Assembly: GCF_000745855.1 (NCBI RefSeq)
Contig: NZ_JQKD01000040.1
Span: 1-56,092, forward strand
Reading direction: 5' to 3'
DNA from: Xenophilus azovorans DSM 13620
GTDB taxonomy: Bacteria; Pseudomonadota; Gammaproteobacteria; Burkholderiales; Burkholderiaceae_C
Length of the DNA stretch: 56,092 nt
Position numbers and translations under genes: made by a program. The notes below the pieces were generated by a model. The model saw nothing but the letters and a program-made list of their open reading frames with translations, was not told the origin of the DNA and did no database searches. Positions 7,515-19,362 of the stretch are shown here, piece after piece. The first letter of the stretch is position 1; the number at the start of each line of letters is the position of its first letter.

Positions 7515-8375
7515 ATGTCCACACGCAAGCAACTCAGGCAACTGGCCGAAGCCCGCCGCGGCGTGCTCGTGCCCGGCGCGTTCAATGCGCTGTCCGCCAA
7601 GGTCATCGAGGACCTGGGCTTCGAAGCCATCTACGTCACCGGCGCCGGCGTGACCAACATGTGGTTCGGCCTACCCGACCAGGGCTTCATGGGCCTGGCC
7701 GAGATCGCCGACCACACCGCGCGCATCCGCGACGCAGTGAACCTGCCGCTGATCGTGGACGCCGACACCGGCTTCGGCAATGCGCTGAACGTGCGCCACA
7801 CGGTGCGCACGCTGGAGCGCGCCGGCGCCGACTGCATCCAGTTCGAGGACCAGGTGGCGCCCAAGCGCTGCGGCCACTTCTCGGGCAAGGAAGTGATCTC
7901 CACCGGGGAGGCGGTCGCCAAGATCAAGGCGGCCGTCGATGCGCGGCAGGACGCGGACCTGCTCGTCATGGCCCGCACCGACGCCGCGGCCACGCACGGC
8001 TTCGAGGCGGCGGTGGAGCGCGCGCAGCAGTTCGCGGAGGCGGGCGCCGACATCCTCTTCGTCGAGGCGGTGACGAAGGAGGAGGAGGTGCGCGCGCTGC
8101 CCCGGCGCCTGGGCAAGCCGCAACTGATGAACATGGTGATCGGCGGGCGCACGCCGATCTTCAACGCGCAGCAGCTCGGCGAACTGGGCTACGGCATCGT
8201 GCTGTACGCCAACGCGGCGCTGCAGGGCGCGGTGGCGGGCATGCAGAAGGCGCTGACGGTGCTGCGCGACGAGAAGGAAGTGCGGGAGGACAGCGGCCTG
8301 GTGACGCCTTTCGCCGAGCGCCAGCGCCTGGTCGGCAAGCCCGCGTGGGACGCGCTGGAGAAGCGCTACACCTGA
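7515..8375 (+). CDS. Isocitrate lyase/PEP mutase family lyase, probable methylisocitrate lyase by context
   Basis: A 286-residue (beta/alpha)8 lyase of the PEP mutase/isocitrate lyase superfamily. The metal-binding motif VDADTGFGNA and the catalytic loop KRCGH (Cys119) are present. In classic PrpB the loop continues KRCGHRPNK; here it reads KRCGHFSGKEVIS, closer to the dimethylmalate-lyase and oxaloacetate-decarboxylase-like branch. Position directly after prpD argues that it splits 2-methylisocitrate to pyruvate and succinate, completing the cycle. The alternative is lysis of another 2-methyl-substituted acid. Start at 7515 (MSTRKQLRQL) matches family N-termini. Its end overlaps the convergent metR gene by 10 bp. 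Confidence 0.8.
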   Translation: MSTRKQLRQLAEARRGVLVPGAFNALSAKVIEDLGFEAIYVTGAGVTNMWFGLPDQGFMGLAEIADHTARIRDAVNLPLIVDADTGFGNALNVRHTVRTLERAGADCIQFEDQVAPKRCGHFSGKEVISTGEAVAKIKAAVDARQDADLLVMARTDAAATHGFEAAVERAQQFAEAGADILFVEAVTKEEEVRALPRRLGKPQLMNMVIGGRTPIFNAQQLGELGYGIVLYANAALQGAVAGMQKALTVLRDEKEVREDSGLVTPFAERQRLVGKPAWDALEKRYT

Positions 8376-9265
8376 CGCGCCGCCGCCGGCTGCCGCGCCT
8401 GCTCGATGAAGGCCCGGAGGTAGTCGGTGCCGAGGTCGGCTTCGCGTGCACCCAGGAAGATCTGCTTGGCGATGCCGCGCGGCCCCAGGCGCACCGGCAC
8501 GACCGCCATCTTGTCGGCGTATTCCTCCACCAGCCAGCGCGGCAGCGCCGCCACGCCGCGGCCGCTGGCCACCATCTGCAGCATGATGTCCGTGGTCTCG
8601 ATGGTCTTGTGGCGCTTCGGCGCGATGCCCGCGGGCGAGAGGAAGTCGGTGAAGACGTCCAGCCGCTGCGGCTCCACCGGGTAGGTGATCAGCACCTCCC
8701 TCGCCAGTTGCCTGGGCTTCACGTGGGCGGCGCCGGCCAGCGGGTGGCTGCGCGCCACCACCAGCACCTGCTCGTAGTCGAACACCGGTTCGAAATGCAG
8801 GCCCGGCTTGAACAGCGGGTCGGGCGTGACCAGCAGGTCGATCTCGTAGCCGAAGAGGGCGCCGATGCCGCCGAACTGGAACTTCTGCTTCACGTCCACG
8901 TCGACGTCGGGCCAGGCGGCCAGGTAGGGCGACACCACCTTCAGCAGCCACTGGTAGCAGGGATGGCACTCCATGCCGATGCGCAGGGTGCCGCGCTCGC
9001 CCTGCGCGAACTGGCCCAGCCGCTCCTCGGCCAGATCGAGCTGGGGGATCACGCGGTTGGCCACGGCCAGCAGGTACTGGCCGGCCTGCGTCAGGCGCAG
9101 GCTGCGGCCCTCGCGCAGCCAGATGTCGGTGCCCAGCTGCTGCTCCAGCTTGCGCATGCTGTGGCTCAGCGCGGACTGGGTGACGTGCAGCACCTCGGCG
9201 GCCGCCGTCAGCGAGCCCTGCCTTTCGACTTCCCTCACCACGGCGAGGTGGATGCGCTCCAGCAT
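8366..9265 (-). CDS. metR: LysR-family regulator of methionine synthesis, MetR
   Basis: A 299-residue LysR-type regulator: winged HTH at residues 1-65 (GSLTAAAEVLHVTQSALSHS) and a periplasmic-binding-like effector domain. The region RIGMECHPCYQWLLKV and divergent position next to metE identify MetR, which activates metE and senses homocysteine. The ATG at 9265 sits 5 bases from a perfect palindrome that is the probable operator. The 3' end overlaps the lyase gene convergently, so transcription from the prp genes could read into it antisense. Confidence 0.9.
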   Translation of the reverse strand: MLERIHLAVVREVERQGSLTAAAEVLHVTQSALSHSMRKLEQQLGTDIWLREGRSLRLTQAGQYLLAVANRVIPQLDLAEERLGQFAQGERGTLRIGMECHPCYQWLLKVVSPYLAAWPDVDVDVKQKFQFGGIGALFGYEIDLLVTPDPLFKPGLHFEPVFDYEQVLVVARSHPLAGAAHVKPRQLAREVLITYPVEPQRLDVFTDFLSPAGIAPKRHKTIETTDIMLQMVASGRGVAALPRWLVEEYADKMAVVPVRLGPRGIAKQIFLGAREADLGTDYLRAFIEQARQPAAARQV

Positions 9266-9270
9266 GATGA

Positions 9271-9285
9271 ATGAGCAGTGCTCAT
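9271..9285. promoter_or_regulatory. Palindromic LysR-type box in the metR-metE divergent promoter
   Basis: ATGAGCAGTGCTCAT is a perfect 7+1+7 palindrome and contains the T-N11-A pattern of LysR-type sites. It ends 88 bp before the metE ATG and begins 5 bp above the metR ATG, a suitable place for activation of metE and repression of metR by the same protein. It is not the TGAA-N5-TTCA form known from enteric MetR, so the assignment is inferred from symmetry and position. Confidence 0.5.
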
Positions 9286-9373
9286 GGATACGTGAGATAA
9301 AACCATTTTACTTCATCGAATCCCCTTCCTAGCATTCGTCCCCTTGTGTATTGACTCCCGCACGGCAGACCGG

Positions 9374-11668
9374 ATGACCACCACCCACAACCTCGGATTC
9401 CCCCGCATCGGCGCCAGGCGCGAACTGAAGTTCGCCCTGGAGTCGTACTGGAAGGGCGAGTCCTCCCGCGACGAACTCCAGGCGCTCGGCGCGCAGCTTC
9501 GCCAGCGCCACTGGAGCGACCAGGCCGGCCTCGACCTCGTGCCGGTGGGCGACTTCTCGTTCTACGACCAGGTGCTGGACATGAGCTTCACGCTCGGCAA
9601 CCTGCCCGAGCGCGTGCGCGGCTTCCACGGCGACGCGCTGGACAACTACTTCCGCGTGGCCCGCGGCCGTTCCGCGCAGACGGCCGAGGAACACGCCGGC
9701 TGCTGCGGCGGCGTGGCGGCCGGCGAGATGACCAAGTGGTTCGACACCAACTACCACTACATCGTCCCGGAGTTCACTGCCGGCACGCAGTTCGCGCTGG
9801 ACGCCTCGCGCCTGCTCGACCAGATCGCGGAGGCCAGGGCGCAGGGCGTGAAAGCCAAGCCGGTCATCGTGGGCCCCGTCACCTACCTCGCCATCGGCAA
9901 GGCCAAGGACGACTCGGACAGGCTCGCGCTGCTGCCGCGGCTCCTGCCCGTGTACGCCGAACTGCTGGACACCCTGGCGGCGCAGGGCGTCGAGTGGGTG
10001 CAGGTGGACGAGCCGATCCTCGTCACCGAACTGGACGCCGACTGGCAGCACGCCTTCAACACCGCGTACCACCAGCTCAAGGGCTGCCGCGTCAAGCTGC
10101 TGCTGGCCACCTACTTCGGCCAGTTGCTGGAGAACCAGTACCTGGCCGCCAACCTGCCGGTGGCGGGCCTGCACGTGGACGCGGTCAACGGACGCGACGA
10201 CGTGCTGCCCCTGCTGGGCATGCTGCCGGCGCACAAGGTGCTGTCGCTGGGCGTCATCAACGGCCGCAACATCTGGAAGACCGACCTGAATGCCGTGCTG
10301 GACTGGCTGGAGCCGATCGCCGAGCGCCTGGGCGATCGCCTGTGGATCGCGCCCTCGTGCTCGCTGCTGCACGTGCCGGTGGACCTGGCGAGCGAGCAGA
10401 AGCTGGATGCCGAGGTGAAGTCCTGGCTCGCCTTCGCGCTGCAGAAGCTGGACGAACTGAAGGTGCTGGGCCGCGCGCTGCGCGAGGGCCGCGAGGCCGT
10501 CGGGGCCGAGCTGGACGCCAACCGGGCCGCGCTCGCGGCGCGCCGCGCCTCGCCGCGCGTGAACAACCCGGCGGTGCAGGCGGCCGTGGCCGGCATCGGC
10601 AGCCACCTGGGCCGGCGCGAGAGCGCCTATGCCAGGCGCGCGCCCAAGCAGGCGGCCTTCCTGAAGCTGCCCAAATATCCGACCACCACCATCGGCTCGT
10701 TCCCGCAGACGGCGGAGATCCGCCATGCGCGTAGCGAGTTCAAGGCGGGCCGGCTGGACTATCCCGCCTACCAGGCCGCCATGCGGGCCGAGATCGAGCG
10801 CAGCGTGCGCGAGCAGGAGAAGCTGGGCCTGGACGTGCTGGTGCACGGCGAGGCCGAGCGCAACGACATGGTCGAGTACTTCGGCGAGCAGCTGGAGGGC
10901 TATGCCTTCAGCCAGTTCGGCTGGGTGCAGTCCTACGGCTCGCGCTGCGTGAAGCCGCCGATCCTGTTCGGCGACATCAGCCGTCCGCGGCCGATGACGG
11001 TGGAGTGGATCACCTACGCCCAGTCGCTGACGAGCAAGCCGATGAAGGGCATGCTCACCGGTCCGGTCACCATCCTGAACTGGTCTTTCGTGCGCGACGA
11101 CCAGCCGCGCTCGGCGTCGTGCAGGCAGCTGGCGCTGGCCATCCGCGAGGAGGTGCTGGACCTGGAGAAGGCCGGCGTGCGCGTGATCCAGATCGACGAG
11201 GCCGCGCTGCGCGAGGGCCTGCCGCTGCGCAAGTCGCAGTGGAAGGCGTATCTCGACTGGGCCGTGGAGAGCTTCCGCATCACCGCCAACGGCGTGCGCG
11301 ACGAGACGCAGATCCACACCCACATGTGCTATTCGGAGTTCAACGACATCATCGCGTCGATCGCCGAGATGGACGCCGACGTGATCACCATCGAGACCTC
11401 GCGCTCGGACATGGAGCTGCTCGACGCCTTCGACGACTTCAAGTACCCCAACGAGATCGGGCCCGGCGTGTACGACATCCACTCGCCCAACATCCCGACG
11501 CAGGAGCACATCGTGCAGCTGATGAAGAAGGCGGCCGAGCGCGTGCCGGCTGAGCGGCTGTGGGTCAACCCCGACTGCGGCCTGAAGACGCGCCAGTGGC
11601 CGGAGGTGATCCCGGCCCTGGCCAACATGGTCGACGCCGCCAGGACGCTGCGCGCCGGCGCCGCCTGA
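9374..11668 (+). CDS. metE: Cobalamin-independent methionine synthase
   Basis: Transfers a methyl group from 5-methyltetrahydropteroyltri-L-glutamate to homocysteine without B12. The 764-residue protein shows both barrels: N-terminal [19 protein letters not shown] and [20 protein letters not shown], and C-terminal [25 protein letters not shown], the zinc ligands in [10 protein letters not shown] and the last cysteine in [13 protein letters not shown]. Start at 9374 puts the conserved LGFPR at residue 6; an upstream GTG in frame is not needed. The 5' region is too short for a cobalamin riboswitch, so control is probably through MetR alone. Confidence 0.97.
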   Translation: MTTTHNLGFPRIGARRELKFALESYWKGESSRDELQALGAQLRQRHWSDQAGLDLVPVGDFSFYDQVLDMSFTLGNLPERVRGFHGDALDNYFRVARGRSAQTAEEHAGCCGGVAAGEMTKWFDTNYHYIVPEFTAGTQFALDASRLLDQIAEARAQGVKAKPVIVGPVTYLAIGKAKDDSDRLALLPRLLPVYAELLDTLAAQGVEWVQVDEPILVTELDADWQHAFNTAYHQLKGCRVKLLLATYFGQLLENQYLAANLPVAGLHVDAVNGRDDVLPLLGMLPAHKVLSLGVINGRNIWKTDLNAVLDWLEPIAERLGDRLWIAPSCSLLHVPVDLASEQKLDAEVKSWLAFALQKLDELKVLGRALREGREAVGAELDANRAALAARRASPRVNNPAVQAAVAGIGSHLGRRESAYARRAPKQAAFLKLPKYPTTTIGSFPQTAEIRHARSEFKAGRLDYPAYQAAMRAEIERSVREQEKLGLDVLVHGEAERNDMVEYFGEQLEGYAFSQFGWVQSYGSRCVKPPILFGDISRPRPMTVEWITYAQSLTSKPMKGMLTGPVTILNWSFVRDDQPRSASCRQLALAIREEVLDLEKAGVRVIQIDEAALREGLPLRKSQWKAYLDWAVESFRITANGVRDETQIHTHMCYSEFNDIIASIAEMDADVITIETSRSDMELLDAFDDFKYPNEIGPGVYDIHSPNIPTQEHIVQLMKKAAERVPAERLWVNPDCGLKTRQWPEVIPALANMVDAARTLRAGAA

Positions 11669-11732
11669 CGGCCCCATCCGGCCGGCAGGCCCTTCCTAGA
11701 ATGCCTCGCTCCACACGAACAGGAGACGAGGC

Positions 11733-12587
11733 ATGCAGGAAGACAGCATCGAGTTCGCTTCGCGCGACGGCATCCGCATCCAGGCCTGGCGCTGGGCGCC
11801 CGAGGGCACGCCGCGGGCGGTGGTCCAGGTGCAGCACGGGCTGGGCGAGCACGGCGGCCGCTACCGCCGCTTCGGCGAGGCGCTGGCCGCGGCGGGCTAC
11901 CTCGTCTACGCGCCCGACGGCCGGGGCTCGGGCCGCACCGCTGCCGGCCGCTACGGCCACTGGGGGCGGGACGGCTGGCCGGGCTGGGTCGACGACCTGC
12001 ACCAGCTCGACCGCCGCATCCGCGCCGACCATCCGGGGCTGAAGCTGGCGCTGGTGGGCCACAGCATGGGCTCCTTCGCGACGCAGCAGTACCTGCTGGA
12101 CCATTCGGCCGAGGTGGACGCGGCCGTGCTGATCGGCTCCAGCGAACCGTCGGGCATCGTGGATGCGCTGACCGCGCCGGGGCCGGTGGACCTGAGCGCG
12201 TTCAACCAGGCCTTCGAGCACCGCACGGGCTTCGAGTGGCTCAGCCGCGACGAGACGGAAGTCGACAGGTACTGCGCCGATCCGGCCTGCGGCTTCGCGC
12301 CCGAGCCCTTCGAAGGCATCGAGACCCTGCGGCGCGCGGCCGATCCGAAGGAACTGGCGAAGATCCGCGCCGGCCTGCCGCTCCTGATCCTCTCGGGCGA
12401 CGCCGATCCGCTGGCCGCCGGCGGCGCGGCGCTGCAGCTCGTCGCGCAGCGCTACCGCGACGCGGGCCTGCGCGACGTCGAACTGGTGCTGTACCCCCAG
12501 GCGCGCCACGAGCTGCTGAACGAGACCAACCGCGAGGAGGTCACGGCGCGGATCGTCGGCTTCCTGGACCGCACCGTCGGCGCCTGA
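11733..12587 (+). CDS. Alpha/beta hydrolase, monoacylglycerol lipase / S33 serine-hydrolase type
   Basis: A 284-residue alpha/beta hydrolase with the lysophospholipase (Hydrolase_4) pattern: QHGLGEHGGRYRRF oxyanion region, DGRGSGRT, nucleophile elbow GHSMG (Ser111), ILSGDADPL carrying the acid, and a C-terminal ARHELLNE histidine. The ATG at 11733 follows a strong AGGAGA Shine-Dalgarno. No signal peptide, so cytoplasmic. Family members hydrolyse monoacylglycerols or lysophospholipids; the substrate here is not evident. It stands alone between metE and the convergent gcvP. Confidence 0.85.
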   Translation: MQEDSIEFASRDGIRIQAWRWAPEGTPRAVVQVQHGLGEHGGRYRRFGEALAAAGYLVYAPDGRGSGRTAAGRYGHWGRDGWPGWVDDLHQLDRRIRADHPGLKLALVGHSMGSFATQQYLLDHSAEVDAAVLIGSSEPSGIVDALTAPGPVDLSAFNQAFEHRTGFEWLSRDETEVDRYCADPACGFAPEPFEGIETLRRAADPKELAKIRAGLPLLILSGDADPLAAGGAALQLVAQRYRDAGLRDVELVLYPQARHELLNETNREEVTARIVGFLDRTVGA

Positions 12588-12601
12588 GCGCCGGCGTCGG
12601 C

Positions 12602-15502
<2,901 letters not shown>

Positions 15503-15530
15503 GGACGCGGCGGGCAAGGACGGAGGTGGA

Positions 15531-15911
15531 TCAGGACCCTTCGGTGAACTTGACGTAGTCGGGCTCGTCCATGAGCTGGTCGAACTCGGCCATGTCCTTC
15601 TCGGCGATGAGCACCTTGAAGAACCAGCCCGCGCCCATCGGGTCGCTGTTGGCGAGCGAGGGGTCGGCGCGCAGCGCCTCGTTCACCTCGACGATCTCGC
15701 CGGACACGGGCATGTAGATGTCGGCGGCGGCTTTCACCGACTCGACCACGCCGGCCACCTCGCCCTGCTTGAAGGTCTTGCCCACCTCGGGCAGGTCGAC
15801 GAAGACCACGTCGCCCAGCGCGTCCTGCGCATGCAGCGTGATGCCCACGGTGGCAGCCTCGTGGTCGGCGATCTCGATCCACTCGTGGTCCTTGGAGTAG
15901 TGCACGGTCAT
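15531..15911 (-). CDS. gcvH: Glycine cleavage system H-protein
   Basis: A 126-residue lipoyl-carrier protein that shuttles the aminomethyl intermediate between GcvP, GcvT and lipoamide dehydrogenase. The lipoylated lysine is Lys60 in [13 protein letters not shown], and the N-terminal [10 protein letters not shown] is diagnostic. Standard length. It lies 64 bp after gcvT and 28 bp before gcvP in one operon. Confidence 0.97.
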   Translation of the reverse strand: MTVHYSKDHEWIEIADHEAATVGITLHAQDALGDVVFVDLPEVGKTFKQGEVAGVVESVKAAADIYMPVSGEIVEVNEALRADPSLANSDPMGAGWFFKVLIAEKDMAEFDQLMDEPDYVKFTEGS

Positions 15912-15975
15912 GGGAGGGTTCCTGAAGAAAGAAATGGAGGGAAAGCGAAGTATGGGGGCGCTGGCGCGCCCGGAT

Positions 15976-17118
15976 TCAGCCGCGGTGGTAGCGCGCGGGC
16001 ACGAAGGGCATGGGCGCGACCTCCATCGGCACCGGCTTGCCGCGCACCAGCGCGTCGATGCGGGTGCCCGGCGCGGCCAGGGCCGGCGGCACGTAGCCCA
16101 TGGCGACGGGCTTGTCGAGGCTGGGGCCCAGCAGGCCGCTGGTGACGCTGCCGACGGCCTCGCCGCCCGGCACGTGCAGCGCCGCCGGCTCGCGCACCGG
16201 CACCCGCTCCAGCGCCGCCAGGCCGACGCGCTTGCGCTGCACCGGGATGGTGCCGTCCAACTGCCCCAGCACGCGATCTGCGCCGGGGAAGCCGCCGGCG
16301 CGCTCGCTGCCGCTGCGCCGCACCTTCTGGATCGCCCAGGTGAGCGCGGCCTCCACCGGCGTGGTGGTGGCGTCCAGGTCGTTGCCGTACAGGCACAGGC
16401 CGGCTTCCAGGCGCAGCGAGTTGCGCGCGCCCAGGCCGATGGGCTGCACCTCGGGCTGCGCCAGCAGCAGGCGCGCCAGGCGCTCGGCGTCCTCGGCCTT
16501 GACGGAGATCTCGAAGCCGTCCTCGCCGGTGTAGCCGCTGCGGGTGGCGAAGGCCGGCACGCCGCCGATCTGCACCGCGCCGCCGGTCATGAAGACGAAG
16601 CGGCCGATGCCGGGCGCGAGGCGTTCCAGCACCGCCGCCGCCTGCGGGCCCTGCAGGGCGAGCAGGGCGTGGCCAGGCATCGGCAGCACCTGGCAGCGGC
16701 TGCCGATCTTCTGCCGGATCAGGGCGATGTCGGCCTGCTTGCAGGCGCCGTTGACCACCACGAAGAGGCTGTCATTCCCTTCGTTGAAGAACATCAGGTC
16801 GTCCAGGATGCCGCCCTCGTCGTTCAGCAGCAGGCCGTAGCGCTGCTTGCCGGGCGCCAGGCCGATCACGTCGACCGGCATCAGCGTCTCGAAGGCGGCG
16901 GCGGCATCGGGGCCGGCCAGCCGCAGCTGGCCCATGTGGGAGATGTCGAACAGGCCCGCGGCGGCGCGGGTGTGGCGGTGCTCGGCGATCAGGCCGGCGG
17001 GGTACTGCACCGGCATCGAGTAGCCGGCAAAGGGCACCATGCGCGCGCCCAGCTCGACGTGCAGGTCGTACAGCGGGGTCTTCAGCAGGGCGGCGTCGGC
17101 GGAGGGGGCAGCGGCCAT
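15976..17118 (-). CDS. gcvT: Glycine cleavage system aminomethyltransferase, T-protein
   Basis: Releases ammonia from the aminomethyl-H-protein and makes 5,10-methylene-tetrahydrofolate. The 380-residue protein has the expected blocks: LYDLHVELGARMVPFAGYSMPVQY, FDISHMGQ, SGYTGEDGFEIS and GLGARNSLRLEAGLCLYGND, which contact folate and the aminomethyl group. The ATG at 17118 follows GGAGCCCCTC. The open frame above it is the riboswitch read as protein and is excluded. First gene of the operon. Confidence 0.96.
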   Translation of the reverse strand: MAAAPSADAALLKTPLYDLHVELGARMVPFAGYSMPVQYPAGLIAEHRHTRAAAGLFDISHMGQLRLAGPDAAAAFETLMPVDVIGLAPGKQRYGLLLNDEGGILDDLMFFNEGNDSLFVVVNGACKQADIALIRQKIGSRCQVLPMPGHALLALQGPQAAAVLERLAPGIGRFVFMTGGAVQIGGVPAFATRSGYTGEDGFEISVKAEDAERLARLLLAQPEVQPIGLGARNSLRLEAGLCLYGNDLDATTTPVEAALTWAIQKVRRSGSERAGGFPGADRVLGQLDGTIPVQRKRVGLAALERVPVREPAALHVPGGEAVGSVTSGLLGPSLDKPVAMGYVPPALAAPGTRIDALVRGKPVPMEVAPMPFVPARYHRG

Positions 17119-17155
17119 GAGGGGCTCCAGGGGCGGCAGAAGGGCAGTCCGAATT

Positions 17156-17175
17156 CCACGACACGCAGGTCGTGG
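17156..17175 (-). promoter_or_regulatory. Hairpin between the glycine riboswitch and gcvT, possible expression platform
   Basis: CCACGAC (17156-17162) pairs exactly with GTCGTGG (17169-17175) around a 6-base loop, just downstream of aptamer 2 on the minus strand. No T-run follows, so it is not a plain intrinsic terminator; it may alternate with P1 of aptamer 2 or control ribosome access. Confidence 0.35.
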
Positions 17176-17183
17176 GCCACCCC

Positions 17184-17383
17184 GGCTGTCCCTGGTGCCT
17201 GAGAGATTCGCCTTCCGCGATGGGGGCTTGCTCCTTCGGCGGACGCCATCGGCGGATGCCGCCGGGCGCCTCTCTCCAGCCAGGAAACGCCCGCACGAGG
17301 CGGGCGCTGCGTCAGTCCTTTTGCCTGAGCGTTCGGATGTTTCCTGCGCCTTCGGCGGCCCCGCGAGGGGGCTCTCTCCTGAC
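17184..17383 (-). promoter_or_regulatory. Tandem glycine riboswitch upstream of gcvT
   Basis: Read on the minus strand, two glycine aptamers follow each other. Aptamer 1 (17383-17311) is closed by GTCAG/CTGAC and contains the GGAGAGAG 5' core, CGCCGAAGGCGCAGG, and CTCAGGCAAAAGGAC. Aptamer 2 (17281-17184) is closed by GGCTG/CAGCC and contains GGAGAGAGGC, CCGCCGAAGGAGCAA and CTCTCAGGCACCAGGGAC. The linker holds a small hairpin, CGCCCGC (17288-17294) against GCGGGCG (17300-17306). High glycine should switch the gcvTHP operon on, as known for this riboswitch class upstream of gcv genes. Confidence 0.95.
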
Positions 17384-17401
17384 CGGCCGGAGTGTAGTGG
17401 A

Positions 17402-17920
17402 TCAGTGCACCGTTTCAGCGGGCAGCAGGCGCTCGATGCGTTCGCGGATGGAGGCGGCGCGCTCCTCGCCGGCGGCCAGCGCGATCTCGCCGAGCATCGA
17501 CTCGGCGACGGCCAGCATCGCCTCGCGGTCGCGCGCCTCGCGCAGCGCCGCACGCAGGCGCTCGGCCCGCGGCGGATCGCGCCGCACGAACATGCGCTCG
17601 CACAGGTCGAACAGGAACATGCGGGTGGTGGCCAGCGAGCGCTTGCCGTCGAAGGCGTCGGCCGCCACGGCCGGGACGGGCGCGGGTTCAGGCTCGGGCG
17701 CGCGTTGGGGCGGCGGGGCCTCGGGAGCCAGGTAGCCCTGGGCGACCAGCTGCTGCGCGACGCGCTCAGCCTCGTCGCGGCTGCCGCCGAACAGCGCGCC
17801 GAAGTCGGTGAGCGAGTGCTGGCCGCCGGCCAGCAGCAGCAGGGCGCGCTCGCGCTGGCTCAGCGAGCGCCGGCCCGGCTGCAATTCGTCGCGCGCCTTG
17901 TCGGTTCGGATGAAACGCAT
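17402..17920 (-). CDS. Hypothetical protein, possible HTH N-terminus
   Basis: A 172-residue protein of no family I can name. The N-terminal 65 residues (SQRERALLLLAGGQHSLTDFGALFG... AERVAQQLVAQGYL) have the look of a winged-helix or helix-turn-helix module. Then comes a Pro/Ala/Glu-rich linker (about 66-85) and a helical C-terminal half with repeated Arg/Glu/Ala heptads (MFLFDLCERMFVRRD...). No membrane segment. It is on the gcv strand, its stop only about 20 bp before the riboswitch, so its transcript could run into the riboswitch leader. A regulator role is a guess from the N-terminus. Confidence 0.6.
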   Translation of the reverse strand: MRFIRTDKARDELQPGRRSLSQRERALLLLAGGQHSLTDFGALFGGSRDEAERVAQQLVAQGYLAPEAPPPQRAPEPEPAPVPAVAADAFDGKRSLATTRMFLFDLCERMFVRRDPPRAERLRAALREARDREAMLAVAESMLGEIALAAGEERAASIRERIERLLPAETVH

Positions 17921-18002
17921 GGGAAGCCACCGCCGGGAAAAGGCGGCAGCTTCGCCGGCGGCCGTGACACCCGCGTGAAAGCGCCGACCCGGGGCCCGCC
18001 GG

Positions 18003-19280
18003 TCAGCGTGCGTACACCAGATCCCGCAGCCCGAGCGACAGCGCCGGCACGTAGGTGATCACCATCAGGCAGCCCAGCACCACCAGCACGAAGGGGACCA
18101 GGCTGGTCACCATGCGGTCCAGCGAGATGCGCGCCACCGTGCAGGCGGCGAACAAGTTGACGCCGAAGGGCGGGGTGATCATGCCCAGCGCCAGGTTCAC
18201 CACCATGATGAGGCCGAAGTGCACCGGATCGATGCCGAAGTGCTGCGCTACCGGTGCCAGGATCGGCGCCAGCACGATGATCGCCGCGCTGGTCTCGATG
18301 AACATGCCGATGATGAACAGCGCCGCGTTCACGCCCAGCAGGAACATGCCGGGCGAGCGCAGCACCTGCTCCAGCCAGTGGCCGATGGCCTCGGGCACGC
18401 CTGCGCGGGTGATGAGGAAGGCGAACAGCCCGGCGTTGGCGATGATGAACATGATCACCGCCGACGAGAGCGCCGACTTGCGCAGAACGGCGTAGAGGTC
18501 CGCGATGCCGATCTCGCGGTAGATCAGCATGCCCACCACCAGCGCGTAGAACACCGCCACCGCCGAAGCCTCGGTGGGCGTGAACACGCCGCCGTAGATG
18601 CCGCCGAGGATGATCACCGGCATCAGCAGCGCCCAGCCGGCCTGCCACAGGGCCTTGAAGAAGGGCATGCGGCCTTCGCCGTCGTGCTTGCCCCAGCCCT
18701 TCCACTTGCAGTAGATCCAGACGAACAGCATCAGCGCGCCGCTGATCAGGATGCCGGGGCCGAAGCCGGCGATGAACAGCTCGCCGATCGAGACCTCGGC
18801 GCTCACGCCGTAGAGGATCATCGGGATCGAGGGCGGGATGATCACGCCGAGTTCCGCGCTGGTGGCCTGCAGCGCGGCGGCGTAGGGGGTCGGATAGCCG
18901 TGCTTGATCAGCGCCGGGATCAGGATCGCCCCGATGGCGAAGGTGGTGGCCACCGACGAGCCCGACACGGCGGCGAAGATCATGCAGGTGAGCACGCAGG
19001 TCATCGGCAGCCCGCCCTGGATGCCGCCGACGATGCTCTTGGCGAACTCCACCAGCCGGCGCGAGATGCCGCCGGTTTCCATCAGGTTGCCGGCCAGGAT
19101 GAAGAAGGGGATAGCCGCCAGCGGAAACTTGTTGATGGCGCCGAACATCTCCTTGGCGGAGATGAGCATGTTGGCGCCGGAGACCTGGATGCCGAGCACC
19201 GAGGCCAGGCCGATCGAGACGGCCACCGAGATCGACAGTGCGAAGCACAGCACCATCGTGCCGATCATCACCGGCGTCAT
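18003..19280 (-). CDS. dctM: TRAP transporter large permease subunit DctM
   Basis: A 425-residue, about 12-helix inner-membrane protein of the TRAP DctM family: PFFILAGNLMETGGIS, GSSVATTFAIGAILIP, QATSAELGVIIPPSIPMILYG and LALGMITPPFGVNLF are the signature loops. It couples sodium or proton entry to solute uptake together with DctQ and DctP. The start at 19280 gives the normal N-terminus MTPVMIGTMVLCF; open frame above it overlaps dctQ in another frame. Last gene of denD-dctP-dctQ-dctM, 82 bp after dctQ. Confidence 0.95.
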   Translation of the reverse strand: MTPVMIGTMVLCFALSISVAVSIGLASVLGIQVSGANMLISAKEMFGAINKFPLAAIPFFILAGNLMETGGISRRLVEFAKSIVGGIQGGLPMTCVLTCMIFAAVSGSSVATTFAIGAILIPALIKHGYPTPYAAALQATSAELGVIIPPSIPMILYGVSAEVSIGELFIAGFGPGILISGALMLFVWIYCKWKGWGKHDGEGRMPFFKALWQAGWALLMPVIILGGIYGGVFTPTEASAVAVFYALVVGMLIYREIGIADLYAVLRKSALSSAVIMFIIANAGLFAFLITRAGVPEAIGHWLEQVLRSPGMFLLGVNAALFIIGMFIETSAAIIVLAPILAPVAQHFGIDPVHFGLIMVVNLALGMITPPFGVNLFAACTVARISLDRMVTSLVPFVLVVLGCLMVITYVPALSLGLRDLVYAR

Positions 19281-19362
19281 AGGCCCCCCTCGCTCGGCAC
19301 TGCGTGTCCTCGCTGTCCCTCGAGGGAACGGCGGGCCTGCTTGGGGCGGTTCGGCGCGGCCC

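Noticed and set aside
9286-9373. Possible cobalamin riboswitch before metE
   Set aside because: Fewer than 90 bases are available and no B12-box-like sequence is seen.
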